Of a stretch of 64,000 nt of DNA, positions 25,606 to 33,691 are shown piece after piece. The stretch's first letter is position 1. Each line of letters opens with the position of its first letter. This DNA is from Cytobacillus horneckiae. GTDB lineage: Bacteria > Bacillota > Bacilli > Bacillales > Cytobacillaceae. The DNA lies in contig NZ_PISD01000036.1 in NCBI RefSeq assembly GCF_002835735.1, forward strand, positions 1-64,000, in the 5' to 3' direction. The translations under genes and the position numbers were made by a program. Below the pieces are notes generated by a model. That model saw nothing but the letters and a program-made list of their open reading frames with translations, ran no database searches and was not told where the DNA came from.

Positions 25606-25754
25606 GATTTATTTACATGGAAAATTTCCAAAAAAATCAATAATTCAACAATAAGAGCTTTTACAAATTAAAGCTGCCTATGAACCCATCTTTGTAGCAT
25701 AAAACGGAAAATCTGCCCATAAACTAGTAATAAAAACTAGGGAGTGCAGATTCA

Positions 25755-25883
25755 ATGAGTGAATTTATTGTATGCGACCGATGTGGTGAGCTTGTCAGCT
25801 TTGAACTGACCGACATGGTAAATAAGAAGATTGTCTGCCCTGCTTGTCTTAAAAAGAAAGAAAGCAAGAATTATAAAAAATGA
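25755..25883 (+). CDS. Small zinc-ribbon protein, 42 aa
   Basis: GGGAGTG precedes ATG 25755. The 42-residue product has C-D-R-C near the start and C-P-A-C 20 residues later, then a lysine-rich tail (KKKESKNYKK), the shape of a one-zinc ribbon. It ends at the terminator shared with a second, convergent zinc-ribbon gene. Confidence 0.7.
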   Translation: MSEFIVCDRCGELVSFELTDMVNKKIVCPACLKKKESKNYKK

Positions 25884-25897
25884 CGCAAATTCAACAA

Positions 25898-25930
25898 AAA
25901 ACCTTGATTGCTTGCTGCAATCAAGGTTTT
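25898..25930. terminator. Bidirectional terminator between two zinc-ribbon genes
   Basis: AAAACCTTGATTG and CAATCAAGGTTTT form a 13-bp perfect stem around a seven-base loop, with U-rich ends supplied by the stem itself on both strands. Confidence 0.75.
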
Positions 25931-25936
25931 AACTGG

Positions 25937-26077
25937 TTATATTTTAAATCCTCTTCTCTTTTTAAGCTTAATTGAAAAGCATTGATCACATACGCCTTTA
26001 TTGTCGTAATACTCGTTCTTGTCGTCAATTTCTTGTTTACACTTAGAGCAAATCCATCGTTGTTTAACTTGCTCCAT
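25937..26077 (-). CDS. Small zinc-ribbon protein, 46 aa
   Basis: AGAGGAG precedes ATG 26077. The product MEQVKQRWICSKCKQEIDD has C-S-K-C, then C-D-Q-C 20 residues later, and a basic end KLKKRRGFKI. Like the 42-aa gene it converges on, it is a single-zinc ribbon of unknown role. Confidence 0.7.
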   Translation of the reverse strand: MEQVKQRWICSKCKQEIDDKNEYYDNKGVCDQCFSIKLKKRRGFKI

Positions 26078-26239
26078 ATGCTCATCTCCTCTTTTTATTT
26101 TTATGATTCGCTAAAAAACATTAAAACCCTCTATTTTTAACAGAAAATTCAAATAATATTATATAATTTAAAGCTTGCATGAGTTTTCAATGCACTTGAA
26201 ATAATATAAAGAATCTTAAATAGAATGAGGGTGTTATTA

Positions 26240-26521
26240 TTGAAGATCTTTATTTTATTTTCTATTATAGTCGTTCCGATTTTGATGTTTTTCTTTCAAA
26301 CACGTTGGAACCTCTTGCACAAATTATTCTGTTTACTTTCAATCATTGCCACCATGATATTTGGATATATAACCGCTATTACAATTTATGACATAATAAT
26401 TGATCAAACTGTGTTTATGACAAATGTCCATGCAGTGTTTCTAAATCCTATATTTTTATTAGCTGGTGCTTATATAGGCCTATTTATTACATACCATTTT
26501 ATTTACCTGCTGTTTGCTTAA
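26240..26521 (+). CDS. Three-helix membrane protein, 93 aa
   Basis: GAGGGTG before TTG 26240 is the better ribosome site; an in-frame ATG at 26225 has none and would add five residues. Three hydrophobic helices (about 3-20, 28-50, 66-90) with the short basic loop TRWNLLHK. No recognised family. Confidence 0.55.
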   Translation: MKIFILFSIIVVPILMFFFQTRWNLLHKLFCLLSIIATMIFGYITAITIYDIIIDQTVFMTNVHAVFLNPIFLLAGAYIGLFITYHFIYLLFA

Positions 26522-26596
26522 ATTAAAGCACCTTATTTCCTTTTCTACTATTTTGCATTTATAATAAAAGAAAAAGTAAAATTCTGGAGGGGAAAA

Positions 26597-26983
26597 ATGA
26601 TGGGATTTTTAAATGGGTTACTCGGTAACGCTTCAACCATTAGCACAGATGAAGTAAAGAATGAATTAGGCGCCGTTTTAATACCTGGGGAAGATATTGA
26701 TGCAGCATTCAAGTTAATCAGAGATTTATTGGTCTTCACTAATACACGACTCATCCTTGTTGATAAACAAGGGATTACTGGAAAGAAGATTGAATATCAC
26801 ACAATTCCCTATAAATCCATCTCACATTTTAGCGTTGAGACTGCCGGAAGGTTTGACTTAGACTCAGAGTTAAAAATATGGATATCCGGCGCAGATAATC
26901 CAGCAATTAATAAACAATTTGGTAAAAACAGCAGCATCAATGATGTTCAAAAGCTATTAGCGGCCGCTATCACACGGTCATAA
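26597..26983 (+). CDS. Bacterial PH-domain protein, 128 aa
   Basis: GGAGGGG precedes ATG 26597. The bPH-type domain covers almost the whole protein: LIRDLLVFTNTRLILVDKQG, then KKIEYHTIPYKSISHFSVET, then DLDSELKIWISG and a C-terminal helix DVQKLLAAAI. These YozO/YvbH-like proteins are cytoplasmic and their ligands unknown. Single gene with its own terminator at 26989. Confidence 0.8.
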   Translation: MMGFLNGLLGNASTISTDEVKNELGAVLIPGEDIDAAFKLIRDLLVFTNTRLILVDKQGITGKKIEYHTIPYKSISHFSVETAGRFDLDSELKIWISGADNPAINKQFGKNSSINDVQKLLAAAITRS

Positions 26984-26988
26984 GATTA

Positions 26989-27024
26989 ACACCGCCTCTC
27001 TAAATAAGAGAGCGGTGTCTTTTC
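26989..27024 (+). terminator. Terminator after the PH-domain gene
   Basis: ACACCGCcTCTCT pairs with AGAGAgCGGTGT around AAATA, with TCTTTTC downstream. Confidence 0.75.
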
Positions 27025-27084
27025 TATAGGATTCTCATTTATTATAGAATCGTTATGTGGTGGTGAATGCATTTGGTACTATTA

Positions 27085-27260
27085 TTGTGAAGAATGAAGA
27101 AGAGGAGGTTTTGCAACAATGCTGAGCAGCGTAAAAGGAGTCAGTGATGAATTAATTATAGTGGATACAGGGTCAGCTGATGCCACGAAAGAAATAGCGA
27201 GGCAATTTACCGATAAAGTGTTTAATTTTGAATAGGTGGTCGATTTTGCTTCGAATACTG
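27085..27260 (+). pseudogene. Family 2 glycosyltransferase fragment
   Basis: The plus strand reads TIIVKNEEEVLQQC, a one-base loss, then LSSVKGVSDELIIVDTGSAD and ATKEIARQFTDKVFNFE, a stop, then DFAS. This is the N-terminal donor-binding part of a GT2 enzyme (V-K-N-E-E and DTGS motifs). The start codon region and the whole C-terminal part are missing. The remaining bases up to 27434 hold a hairpin but no gene. Confidence 0.65.
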
Positions 27261-27384
27261 AATGGTTGTTACTGTTCACTGTTACATCAAAACTTTGTCT
27301 TTATAATACTGGCTCTGACTATACCCCCCTTGAGGAAATGTACAAAAGAAAAAATCTTTAGGCTATCGACCAAACGAAAAATTA

Positions 27385-27433
27385 TCTCCCTCTTTCTCGT
27401 AGGCTTTACCTTTCACACGCTTGAAGAGGGAGA
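27385..27433. repeat. Inverted repeat TCTCCCTCTT/AAGAGGGAGA
   Basis: A 10-bp perfect stem with a 29-base spacer at the end of the VanZ-family gene. There is no U-run on either side. It may still act as a 3' stabiliser or weak terminator. Confidence 0.45.
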
Positions 27434-27434
27434 C

Positions 27435-27854
27435 TTATTTCGGAAGAACGTTAATTTTCATTTTCTTATAATAGACCTTTCTAAAACTATAAAGAAATAT
27501 CAGCACACCAACTATATTCTTAATTAAGTCCACTATTGAAAATGACCTAAATGGGACAAAAATTTGATGTACCTCATCAACTGCCCCATATGCTATTGAA
27601 AATAAAGCTGCAATGATTTCCTTTTTCATAGTTAATTTTCCAAATGTTAAAAGGAAAAAAATACAGAGCAAATAGAGAATCCCAAATTCAATTAAATGAG
27701 CCAATTCCAGAATAATTCCTGCGATAATCACAACATCCAAACTTATATAATCTGCATATTTAAGTAAGCCACTTGGATTAAAATAGCTTGATTGAATCCA
27801 AATAAAGGCCATATATAAGAAAATCAGAACCAATAAAATGATTTTTTTACCCAT
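27435..27854 (-). CDS. VanZ-family membrane protein, 139 aa
   Basis: Four membrane helices with the VanZ signature YGAVDEVHQIFVPFRSFSI and DLIKNIVG near the end, and HLIEFGILYLL in the middle. VanZ relatives affect susceptibility to some glycopeptides; the chromosomal ones have no settled role. Its ATG shares one base with the phosphoesterase stop (TAATG), so the two are coupled. Confidence 0.8.
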   Translation of the reverse strand: MGKKIILLVLIFLYMAFIWIQSSYFNPSGLLKYADYISLDVVIIAGIILELAHLIEFGILYLLCIFFLLTFGKLTMKKEIIAALFSIAYGAVDEVHQIFVPFRSFSIVDLIKNIVGVLIFLYSFRKVYYKKMKINVLPK

Positions 27855-28570
27855 TACTGTTTTCCACTTGAATAGTAATCTCTAAAAAAGTCTTTATTTG
27901 GATAATCAGACTCGCTTATTTTCTTCAACACAAGATCTCTATCGTAATTCACGCGAATAATCGATGCTTGATAATTATTTTGTTGGACATCAATTAAACC
28001 GTAAGAAGATTTGTATTCTCCATCAAATGGCAACCCCACACTGCCTATATTCATCACACATTTTCCATTTACATATCTGATAAACGATTGGTGAATATGA
28101 CCATATATACTGATGTCAGCTTCATCTAATTTGAGTTTCTCTTGCAAGATTTCATTTTTTTCATATGGAAAGACAACATCAAACAAACTTTGTGGGGTGG
28201 CATGAAAAGCATGGATCTTTACACCTTCTATGTCTCTCTTTATCGAGTGAGGGAGCTCCTTTAAATAATTCATTTCTGATTCTTCCAGTTGTTGAACTGC
28301 CCAATCACGCTCCTGCTGCATTAGCGAAAGCATGTTATCAGGAACCTCTCCCTGCTCAATTCCCCTTACTATCCATTCATCGCCATTTCCTTTAATGACC
28401 CACTCAGAATTGTGTCTAACCATTTTTAATGATTTAGCAGGCTCAATTCCGCGAAAGCTTATATCACCAAGAACGATTATTTCATCTACATGTCTCTTTT
28501 CAATGTCCTCCAATACCGCTTTAAGTGCTACTGCATTACCATGAATATCTGAAATAAAGGCAATCTTCAT
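27854..28570 (-). CDS. YfcE/MJ0936-type metallophosphoesterase, 238 aa
   Basis: AGGAGG precedes ATG 28570. Metal-binding motifs are in the expected order: ISDIHGN (D-x-H), VLGDISFRG (GD), KGNGDEW (GNxD), HAFHATP and YGHIHQSFIRY (GHTH-type). These enzymes hydrolyse phosphodiesters or phosphomonoesters with a di-metal centre; the physiological substrate is unclear. It is coupled to the VanZ-like gene and lies 23 bases after the acyltransferase-like gene. Confidence 0.85.
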   Translation of the reverse strand: MKIAFISDIHGNAVALKAVLEDIEKRHVDEIIVLGDISFRGIEPAKSLKMVRHNSEWVIKGNGDEWIVRGIEQGEVPDNMLSLMQQERDWAVQQLEESEMNYLKELPHSIKRDIEGVKIHAFHATPQSLFDVVFPYEKNEILQEKLKLDEADISIYGHIHQSFIRYVNGKCVMNIGSVGLPFDGEYKSSYGLIDVQQNNYQASIIRVNYDRDLVLKKISESDYPNKDFFRDYYSSGKQ

Positions 28571-28593
28571 CCGAATCCTCCTCATTAATTTGA

Positions 28594-29232
28594 TTAATGG
28601 TTAGTTTCTACTTTTTTCTTGGTGTTCCTTCTCTTCAGTTTAAAATTAAAAATCTGTTTAATATTAAAGGTATTTTTATGCTTAAATCCTTTATTAAATA
28701 AATTTAACGCCATCTTTTCATTATTCATTATTTTTTCCATATCCAGGACAACTGGTATAAGGATAGTGGTTTCGCCTTCAATTTCTTTTCCAACCTGGAT
28801 GATATAAACGCCAAATATAATTCTTACCATTCTAAAAAAACGCTTTTCCATTAAGCCAATATAATACTTAGGACGGTACTCCTGAGCATGGTGATAAAAA
28901 ATTTCAAGAAACCCTTCAAAATGTCCGTTTCTTTGAAAATCCTTATGTAAGCACAACTTATCAATTTCCCACACTCTTTCTTTATGTTCTTTCACCTTTT
29001 CTATTTTTGAAAACTGAAAATGCCCCTCAACCGTACTATTCGGATTTTCTTCATCGTATGGAATAAATTCGATGGTTCCTATCACTGTCTTTGAATGACT
29101 TGGCAATAGCAAAAGGTATCTTAATCCGCCTGTACTATATGGATCGTTGTACCAGCCATATAATTCGCAAAAATATTCCCATGTGTTTTCAAAAGTTTTT
29201 TGCTGATTTAAGGATAGGACAATTTCAAACAT
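28594..29232 (-). CDS. GNAT-like acyltransferase, 212 aa
   Basis: AAAGGTGAG precedes ATG 29232. A family-like core VIGTIEFIPYD, then WEIDKLCLHKDFQRNGHFEGF (acyl-CoA loop) and YYIGLMEKRFFRMV, followed by a lysine-rich tail. It resembles the N-acyl amino acid synthase-like branch of GNATs; substrate unknown. It heads a three-gene group with the phosphoesterase and VanZ-like genes. Confidence 0.65.
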   Translation of the reverse strand: MFEIVLSLNQQKTFENTWEYFCELYGWYNDPYSTGGLRYLLLLPSHSKTVIGTIEFIPYDEENPNSTVEGHFQFSKIEKVKEHKERVWEIDKLCLHKDFQRNGHFEGFLEIFYHHAQEYRPKYYIGLMEKRFFRMVRIIFGVYIIQVGKEIEGETTILIPVVLDMEKIMNNEKMALNLFNKGFKHKNTFNIKQIFNFKLKRRNTKKKVETNH

Positions 29233-29256
29233 ATAAGTCTCACCTTTCATTTTTGA

Positions 29257-29301
29257 TAAAAAAAGCCCTTATGACTAAGTTTTTCCCAGTACATAAGGAC
29301 T
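29257..29301 (-). terminator. Terminator after the second lasso-precursor-like gene
   Basis: On the minus strand AGTCCTTATG pairs with CATAAGGGCT (10 bp, one G-U) and is followed by TTTTTTTATC. It begins eight bases after the precursor-like stop. Confidence 0.8.
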
Positions 29302-29308
29302 TTACTAA

Positions 29309-29449
29309 TTAACTATCTAAACCTGGAATTTCAGGTTCTGGCTCTTCTGGCTTCGGGTCCTTGCCTCCGCCTCCTGGCGGTTTCCAACCTTTCATTGTCA
29401 TACTAACTTCTAACTCTTCTAAGCTTAATTCTTTCCATTTCTTTTTCAT
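29309..29449 (-). CDS. Lasso-precursor-like peptide with unusual core, 46 aa
   Basis: AAGGAG before ATG 29449. The 46-residue peptide shares the leader form of the paeninodin-type precursor at 58724: MKKxW, then S/T-L-E-x-L near residues 9-13 and M-T-M at 17-19, and both end in Ser. After M-T-M the core starts KGWKPPGGGGKD. Counting from that Lys, the first Asp is residue 12; positions 7-9, where the ring-closing Asp/Glu is expected, are all Gly. The RRE-contact Pro at residue 8 is Leu here. It lies 67 bases downstream of the ABC exporter gene and before a strong terminator, so exporter and peptide form one unit. It could be a degenerate or novel RiPP precursor. Confidence 0.65.
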   Translation of the reverse strand: MKKKWKELSLEELEVSMTMKGWKPPGGGGKDPKPEEPEPEIPGLDS

Positions 29450-29515
29450 CCTCATTCTCCTTTTTGTCAGATATGAAATTGTTTATTCTCCTTCATTGCA
29501 GGAGCAGTGCAGGAA

Positions 29516-31297
29516 TTACATGACCTCCACCTGCCTCCCTAATAGCTTGCTGAATACTTGATTTTTCTCCAGTGATAATTGTTGAAAGCCGCCTTGCTGT
29601 ACGACTTGTCCTTTGTCTAGGACAATGACTTGGTCTGCATTTCTTATTGTTGAAAGCCGATGGGCAATAACAATAATTGTTAATGTTCCCTTTAATTTTT
29701 CTATAGCCTCTTGAATTTTCAATTCACTCTCTGTGTCTAGCGAACTCGTAGCCTCGTCTAATACTAATAAAGAAGGCTTGCGTAAGATTGCCCTAGCAAG
29801 GACGATTCTTTGACGTTCTCCCCCTGATAGCTTAATGCCTCGATCACCAATAAATGTATCTAATCCATGCGGTAGTCTTTTTACAAACTCAGCAGCAGAT
29901 GCAAAATCAAGGGCATTCCACAGATCGTCTTCAGTAGCAGCTGGCGAAATAAGCAATAGATTTTCCCGAATGCTTTCATTAAATAGGAAAGGGTCCTGAG
30001 GAACATAGCCGATGTTTTTACGGAGCATAAACAGGTTTTCCTTTGTTAGCTTCTGGCCATCTATTAGGATTTCTCCTTGTTCTGCCTGATTTAGCCCCAT
30101 TATTAAATCGATTAGTGTACTTTTCCCTGCTCCAGAACGTCCGACTATAGCCGTCATTTTATTTGCAGGAATAAAAATATTAATATTTTTTAAAGCATAT
30201 TGTTCTTGACTTCGGTTATAGCGGAAGTCAATTCCCCTGCAATCTATCCCGATATTTACTGGCATTTTTTCTTCTGCTGCTGTTGCATATTCAACTGATT
30301 GCTTACATTCCTCCTGCAATGTTTTAACTGCATTAAAGGAAGGTATTGCTGTTGCTATTTGTTCAAGTGAGGCCTGAATGCCAGCTACCCTCGGCCATAG
30401 CCTTGAAAATATCAAAATGATTAACAGTAAAACCCCAGCCTGCGCTTGGAAAACAAGAACTGATACAACAATAAATAATGCGATAAATAACGCTGAAGAT
30501 ATTTTATAAGTTAGCTGTGATGTCATTCTAATTGTCGTATATTCTATCTGCTCTTCTACCATCTTCGCTGTTATGGATCGTGCCCAAGCTAATCGTGATT
30601 TTTCCAGATTATTTGTTTTTATATCCTTAATCCCGTTAATATGGTCCGTCATGCCAGCTAAGAAATCCTTTCCAAGCCTATAGTTTCTAGAACCGAGCGC
30701 GCTTGACTTCTTTAAATATCGGCGATTAAGAAAAACAATAAAAACCCCTGCGATTAATACAAATATTGTTATTTCCACCGATAACCATAAGGCTATGCCA
30801 ATTTGAATAAGAGAGAAAATGAATGCTGAGCACAATTGTAAAAATGAATTCGTCCCACCACTTGTTTTTGCTATCTCTGTGAGAAGAAGATTAATTAAAT
30901 CTGATTTCCTATTCCTAATAAAGAACGACCAATCAGACCGTAATACATGCTCATATGTAGTCATCCGCAAATACCTTAAATATCCCATCTGAATTTGAAC
31001 ATTCCGAATCATAACGGCCCTTTCAATTAAATGATGGACAATCACTATGCAAACATAAATACATAGAATAATAGGCAGTGCCACAGAGGGAGGGAAATCA
31101 TTAAAAAGGGTAAATCCGGTAAACATTGTTTCCTCTAAACCTAAGTCTACAATACCTGTCATGCTGATTAATGGTACGAGCAACAAAAGGCCGATTCCAT
31201 CAAGCAGACCGATGAATGTCATGGCAATAAGATTTATATATAACTTCTTTCCTGCAAACGTTTGAATCTGTTTAACGAAGTATAAAAGATCTTTCAA
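29516..31297 (-). CDS. ABC exporter (permease-ATPase), probable lasso peptide exporter, 593 aa
   Basis: A half-size exporter: six membrane helices in residues 1-310, then a nucleotide-binding domain with Walker A GRSGAGKST, Q-loop YVPQDPF, signature LSGGERQR, Walker B LLVLDEATSSLD and H-loop IAHRLST. There is no N-terminal peptidase domain, so it does not cleave leaders itself. Lasso clusters usually carry such a D protein, and the lasso operon at 55.8-60.8 kb has none. Here it is followed by the precursor-like gene at 29309. Its promoter carries SinR-type sites and an attenuator-like hairpin. An alternative is export of a cell-envelope lipid or saccharide. Confidence 0.8.
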   Translation of the reverse strand: MKDLLYFVKQIQTFAGKKLYINLIAMTFIGLLDGIGLLLLVPLISMTGIVDLGLEETMFTGFTLFNDFPPSVALPIILCIYVCIVIVHHLIERAVMIRNVQIQMGYLRYLRMTTYEHVLRSDWSFFIRNRKSDLINLLLTEIAKTSGGTNSFLQLCSAFIFSLIQIGIALWLSVEITIFVLIAGVFIVFLNRRYLKKSSALGSRNYRLGKDFLAGMTDHINGIKDIKTNNLEKSRLAWARSITAKMVEEQIEYTTIRMTSQLTYKISSALFIALFIVVSVLVFQAQAGVLLLIILIFSRLWPRVAGIQASLEQIATAIPSFNAVKTLQEECKQSVEYATAAEEKMPVNIGIDCRGIDFRYNRSQEQYALKNINIFIPANKMTAIVGRSGAGKSTLIDLIMGLNQAEQGEILIDGQKLTKENLFMLRKNIGYVPQDPFLFNESIRENLLLISPAATEDDLWNALDFASAAEFVKRLPHGLDTFIGDRGIKLSGGERQRIVLARAILRKPSLLVLDEATSSLDTESELKIQEAIEKLKGTLTIIVIAHRLSTIRNADQVIVLDKGQVVQQGGFQQLSLEKNQVFSKLLGRQVEVM

Positions 31298-31331
31298 GAT
31301 GACATCCTCCTGTTAAGCAAAACATTTTAAT

Positions 31332-31347
31332 GTTCATTATAAAGAAC
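31332..31347. promoter_or_regulatory. SinR-type palindrome near the exporter start
   Basis: GTTCATTATAAAGAAC: one perfect GTTCTTT half-site on the minus strand and one degenerate half. On the minus strand a TATAAT lies inside it, so it could also cover a second, weak promoter downstream of the attenuator. Confidence 0.5.
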
Positions 31348-31356
31348 AAGGGTTCC

Positions 31357-31383
31357 AAAAAAAATCCCCTTATTTTTCAGGGG
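31357..31383 (-). terminator. Leader terminator (attenuator-like) before the exporter gene
   Basis: On the minus strand CCCCT-GAAAAATA-AGGGG is followed by ATTTTTTTT. It lies between the promoter/operator at 31383-31445 and the exporter start at 31297, so transcripts from that promoter must read through it. Confidence 0.65.
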
Positions 31384-31445
31384 TTCTTCGTTCTTTATTA
31401 AGAACTTATTAATAATAAAATATCATCACTTTATTTTTGTGTCAA
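31383..31445 (-). promoter_or_regulatory. Exporter promoter with SinR-type operator
   Basis: On the minus strand TTGACA (31445-31440), a 17-base spacer and TATTTT (31422-31417). Immediately downstream come a GTTCTTA half-site (31405-31399, minus) and two plus-strand half-sites, GTTCTTT (31390-31396) and GTTCTTC (31383-31389). This is the arrangement of inverted and direct GTTCTYT repeats that SinR binds. Confidence 0.65.
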
Positions 31446-31592
31446 TCATTTTTAGGTATTAATTCCTAATTTTCTTCATTATAAAAAAAAGTAAAACTTC
31501 CGGATACATTCGCCCTGTCTAATACTAATGATCTAACATAGTTTAGTTAATAAGTGCTTGACCCATTTTTGAAAGGGAAAAGGTGAAACTTC

Positions 31593-33638
31593 ATGACTGG
31601 TTCTTATTTACTGGAATTATCCAGGTGGAATGTAAAAAATGATGGAACAAATGCAGTTACTACATCTGCAGGTATTAATAACGCATTATCTTGGGCCGCT
31701 ACAGAAGGCTTTGCAGAGCTGGTGCTCCCAAACGGAGTTTATTTAATTGACGAAAATAACCCCATCATTCCCCAAAGTTTTTTAACATTGAATTTAGGAG
31801 GTGCTACATTACGTATTCGGGATAATAGCTTGCCAAGTTACTCAATTATTCTCCTGAACAACAAACAGCATGTACGAATAATTAACGGTAAAGTTGAGGG
31901 GGACCGATACACACACAACTATGATAGTGGTGGAACACATGAATTTGGAGTTGGAATTAATCTTCGATTTGGTTCAAAAAATATAACTATTGAAGATCTC
32001 GAAATATATAATACCACTGGTGATGGTATTATAGGTCTAACTTCTTACGGAGGAATTGGCGGAGGATTTCCTCAACTACCTGGTAACTTAGAGCAAGGTG
32101 GAATAAATACTACTAACGGAACATTGACCCCTGATACTAACAGAATTCGCTCCTCAATTAATATTCCAATGGTTCCCCAAATCACAAATCTCGGTTATTT
32201 CGGTCTCTACGGTGACAGCTATGGAGGAATTGGCAACGAAATATCTACTGATACTTTTGATGTTATTTTCTATAAAAGCAACAATTCATTTTTATCCTCT
32301 ATTACAGATTTACATTTCTTCGATGAAATTGAAGTTCCAACTGAAGCAAGCTACGCAAAAGTTGTCCTGCATCAATCTACGATTCCTACTCCACAAGGCA
32401 TACGAATAACAATAAGAACCCCTGAATTCCCTAAACATATATATATTGAAAAATGTAATATCCACCATTGCCGAAGATTAGGAGTCGCCATTTGCGGGAT
32501 GAAGCAATGCTATATTAGAGGATGTGAAATTCATCATATAAGTGGTACCTCACCTGCTGGCGCGATTGATATTGAAGATGGCTATGATTTAAATCAATAC
32601 ATCTATATAGATGAAAATAATATTTATGATAACAAAGCTTATAATATCATTGTTATTGCTGGCAGGCATATCAACATTACTAGCAATCGCATACAGCAAG
32701 GTATCTTTACAATCAATTCAGGTGCAGATAAAGTAATTGTATCTGATAATCATTTTCATAATAGTGATCCTCGTTTAAGTGGCGAAACCATTTTTTCTAA
32801 CAATCACATTTATAATAGTAGGATGAGACTTTTAGGCACCTCTGAAGCATTAGTGAATAATTGCAAGTTTCATAACAGTGCTATTAACTTTGATAAACAA
32901 AAGGCATATGTTGCACAAATAAATAACTGTAAGTTTTTATTTGATGATGACTTTTACCTTGCTTCTTCTAACCCCGGTGCTCCATTAATCTTTAGTATAG
33001 AACCGCAAACAATCTCCAATTCAGTTTTTGAAGGTAGCGGTCAAGAAGCTTTTACTGTTGTTCCCGCTGGTGCATATGATTGGCAATTAGAGAATGTTTC
33101 TTTTATTAATATTAAACATCGAAGCAATAGGGTAACCGGATTGCCTCCTGGTACCTATAATGGTTGTCAATTTATTCATTCCGGTCGTCTGAACAGCAAT
33201 CCGGGACCGAACTTCTCTAAATTCGAATTTAATAACTGCTACTTTAAGTGGGATTCATATCCATTGTTTTATATCGGTTCTTCTATTAAAGTTGATACTT
33301 TAATCATTTCAAATTGTTATTTTTATAATCCATCTACGAGTGATTATGCCTTTTACATGAATGGAAATTGGGGAAATATACTCTTTTCAAACAATACTTT
33401 CAACTACCTTAATGGCAGCAGCAGCTCCATGATAGAAATAACTAGAACCGCTTCAATAGAATCGTTTGCTTTAACAAGCAATACCTTCTTGGCAAAAAAT
33501 ATGAATGCAATCAAATCCGATAACTCTCCAACCGTTAAATTGTTTGCTAAAGATAATATTCTTTTTAATACTCGGCTCCAACTAAGTAATTCCCATTTAC
33601 GGTTTGATAATATCATTGATAATATAAGGTATCCTTAG
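31593..33638 (+). CDS. Right-handed parallel beta-helix protein, 681 aa
   Basis: GGTGA precedes ATG 31593. After LSRWNVKNDGTNAVTTSAGI, the usual opening of pectate-lyase-like and tailspike folds, the protein repeats short N-x-F/I-x-N/S strands (NNCKFHNSAI, SNNHIYNSRM, NSVFEGSG, NNCYFKW, SNCYFYNP, SNNTFNYL) typical of beta-helix coils. There is no signal peptide or membrane helix. It is divergent from the exporter gene and convergent with the flippase end of the exopolysaccharide operon, which suggests polysaccharide binding, cleavage or epimerisation. No catalytic residues can be named. Ends at a bidirectional terminator. Confidence 0.75.
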   Translation: MTGSYLLELSRWNVKNDGTNAVTTSAGINNALSWAATEGFAELVLPNGVYLIDENNPIIPQSFLTLNLGGATLRIRDNSLPSYSIILLNNKQHVRIINGKVEGDRYTHNYDSGGTHEFGVGINLRFGSKNITIEDLEIYNTTGDGIIGLTSYGGIGGGFPQLPGNLEQGGINTTNGTLTPDTNRIRSSINIPMVPQITNLGYFGLYGDSYGGIGNEISTDTFDVIFYKSNNSFLSSITDLHFFDEIEVPTEASYAKVVLHQSTIPTPQGIRITIRTPEFPKHIYIEKCNIHHCRRLGVAICGMKQCYIRGCEIHHISGTSPAGAIDIEDGYDLNQYIYIDENNIYDNKAYNIIVIAGRHINITSNRIQQGIFTINSGADKVIVSDNHFHNSDPRLSGETIFSNNHIYNSRMRLLGTSEALVNNCKFHNSAINFDKQKAYVAQINNCKFLFDDDFYLASSNPGAPLIFSIEPQTISNSVFEGSGQEAFTVVPAGAYDWQLENVSFINIKHRSNRVTGLPPGTYNGCQFIHSGRLNSNPGPNFSKFEFNNCYFKWDSYPLFYIGSSIKVDTLIISNCYFYNPSTSDYAFYMNGNWGNILFSNNTFNYLNGSSSSMIEITRTASIESFALTSNTFLAKNMNAIKSDNSPTVKLFAKDNILFNTRLQLSNSHLRFDNIIDNIRYP

Positions 33639-33650
33639 TTAAATATTTTG

Positions 33651-33680
33651 ACTATCAGCAATTGCTGATAGTCTTTTTAT
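33651..33680. terminator. Bidirectional terminator at the end of the exopolysaccharide operon
   Basis: A perfect 22-base palindrome from 33651 to 33672 (ACTATCAGCA arms) is followed by CTTTTTATTT. It serves the beta-helix gene and, on the other strand, the flippase gene. Confidence 0.8.
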
Positions 33681-33691
33681 TTCATAAATAA

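Noticed and set aside
29516..31297. Peptidase-containing bacteriocin exporter (PCAT)
   Set aside because: No N-terminal C39 peptidase domain; the protein begins directly with membrane helices.
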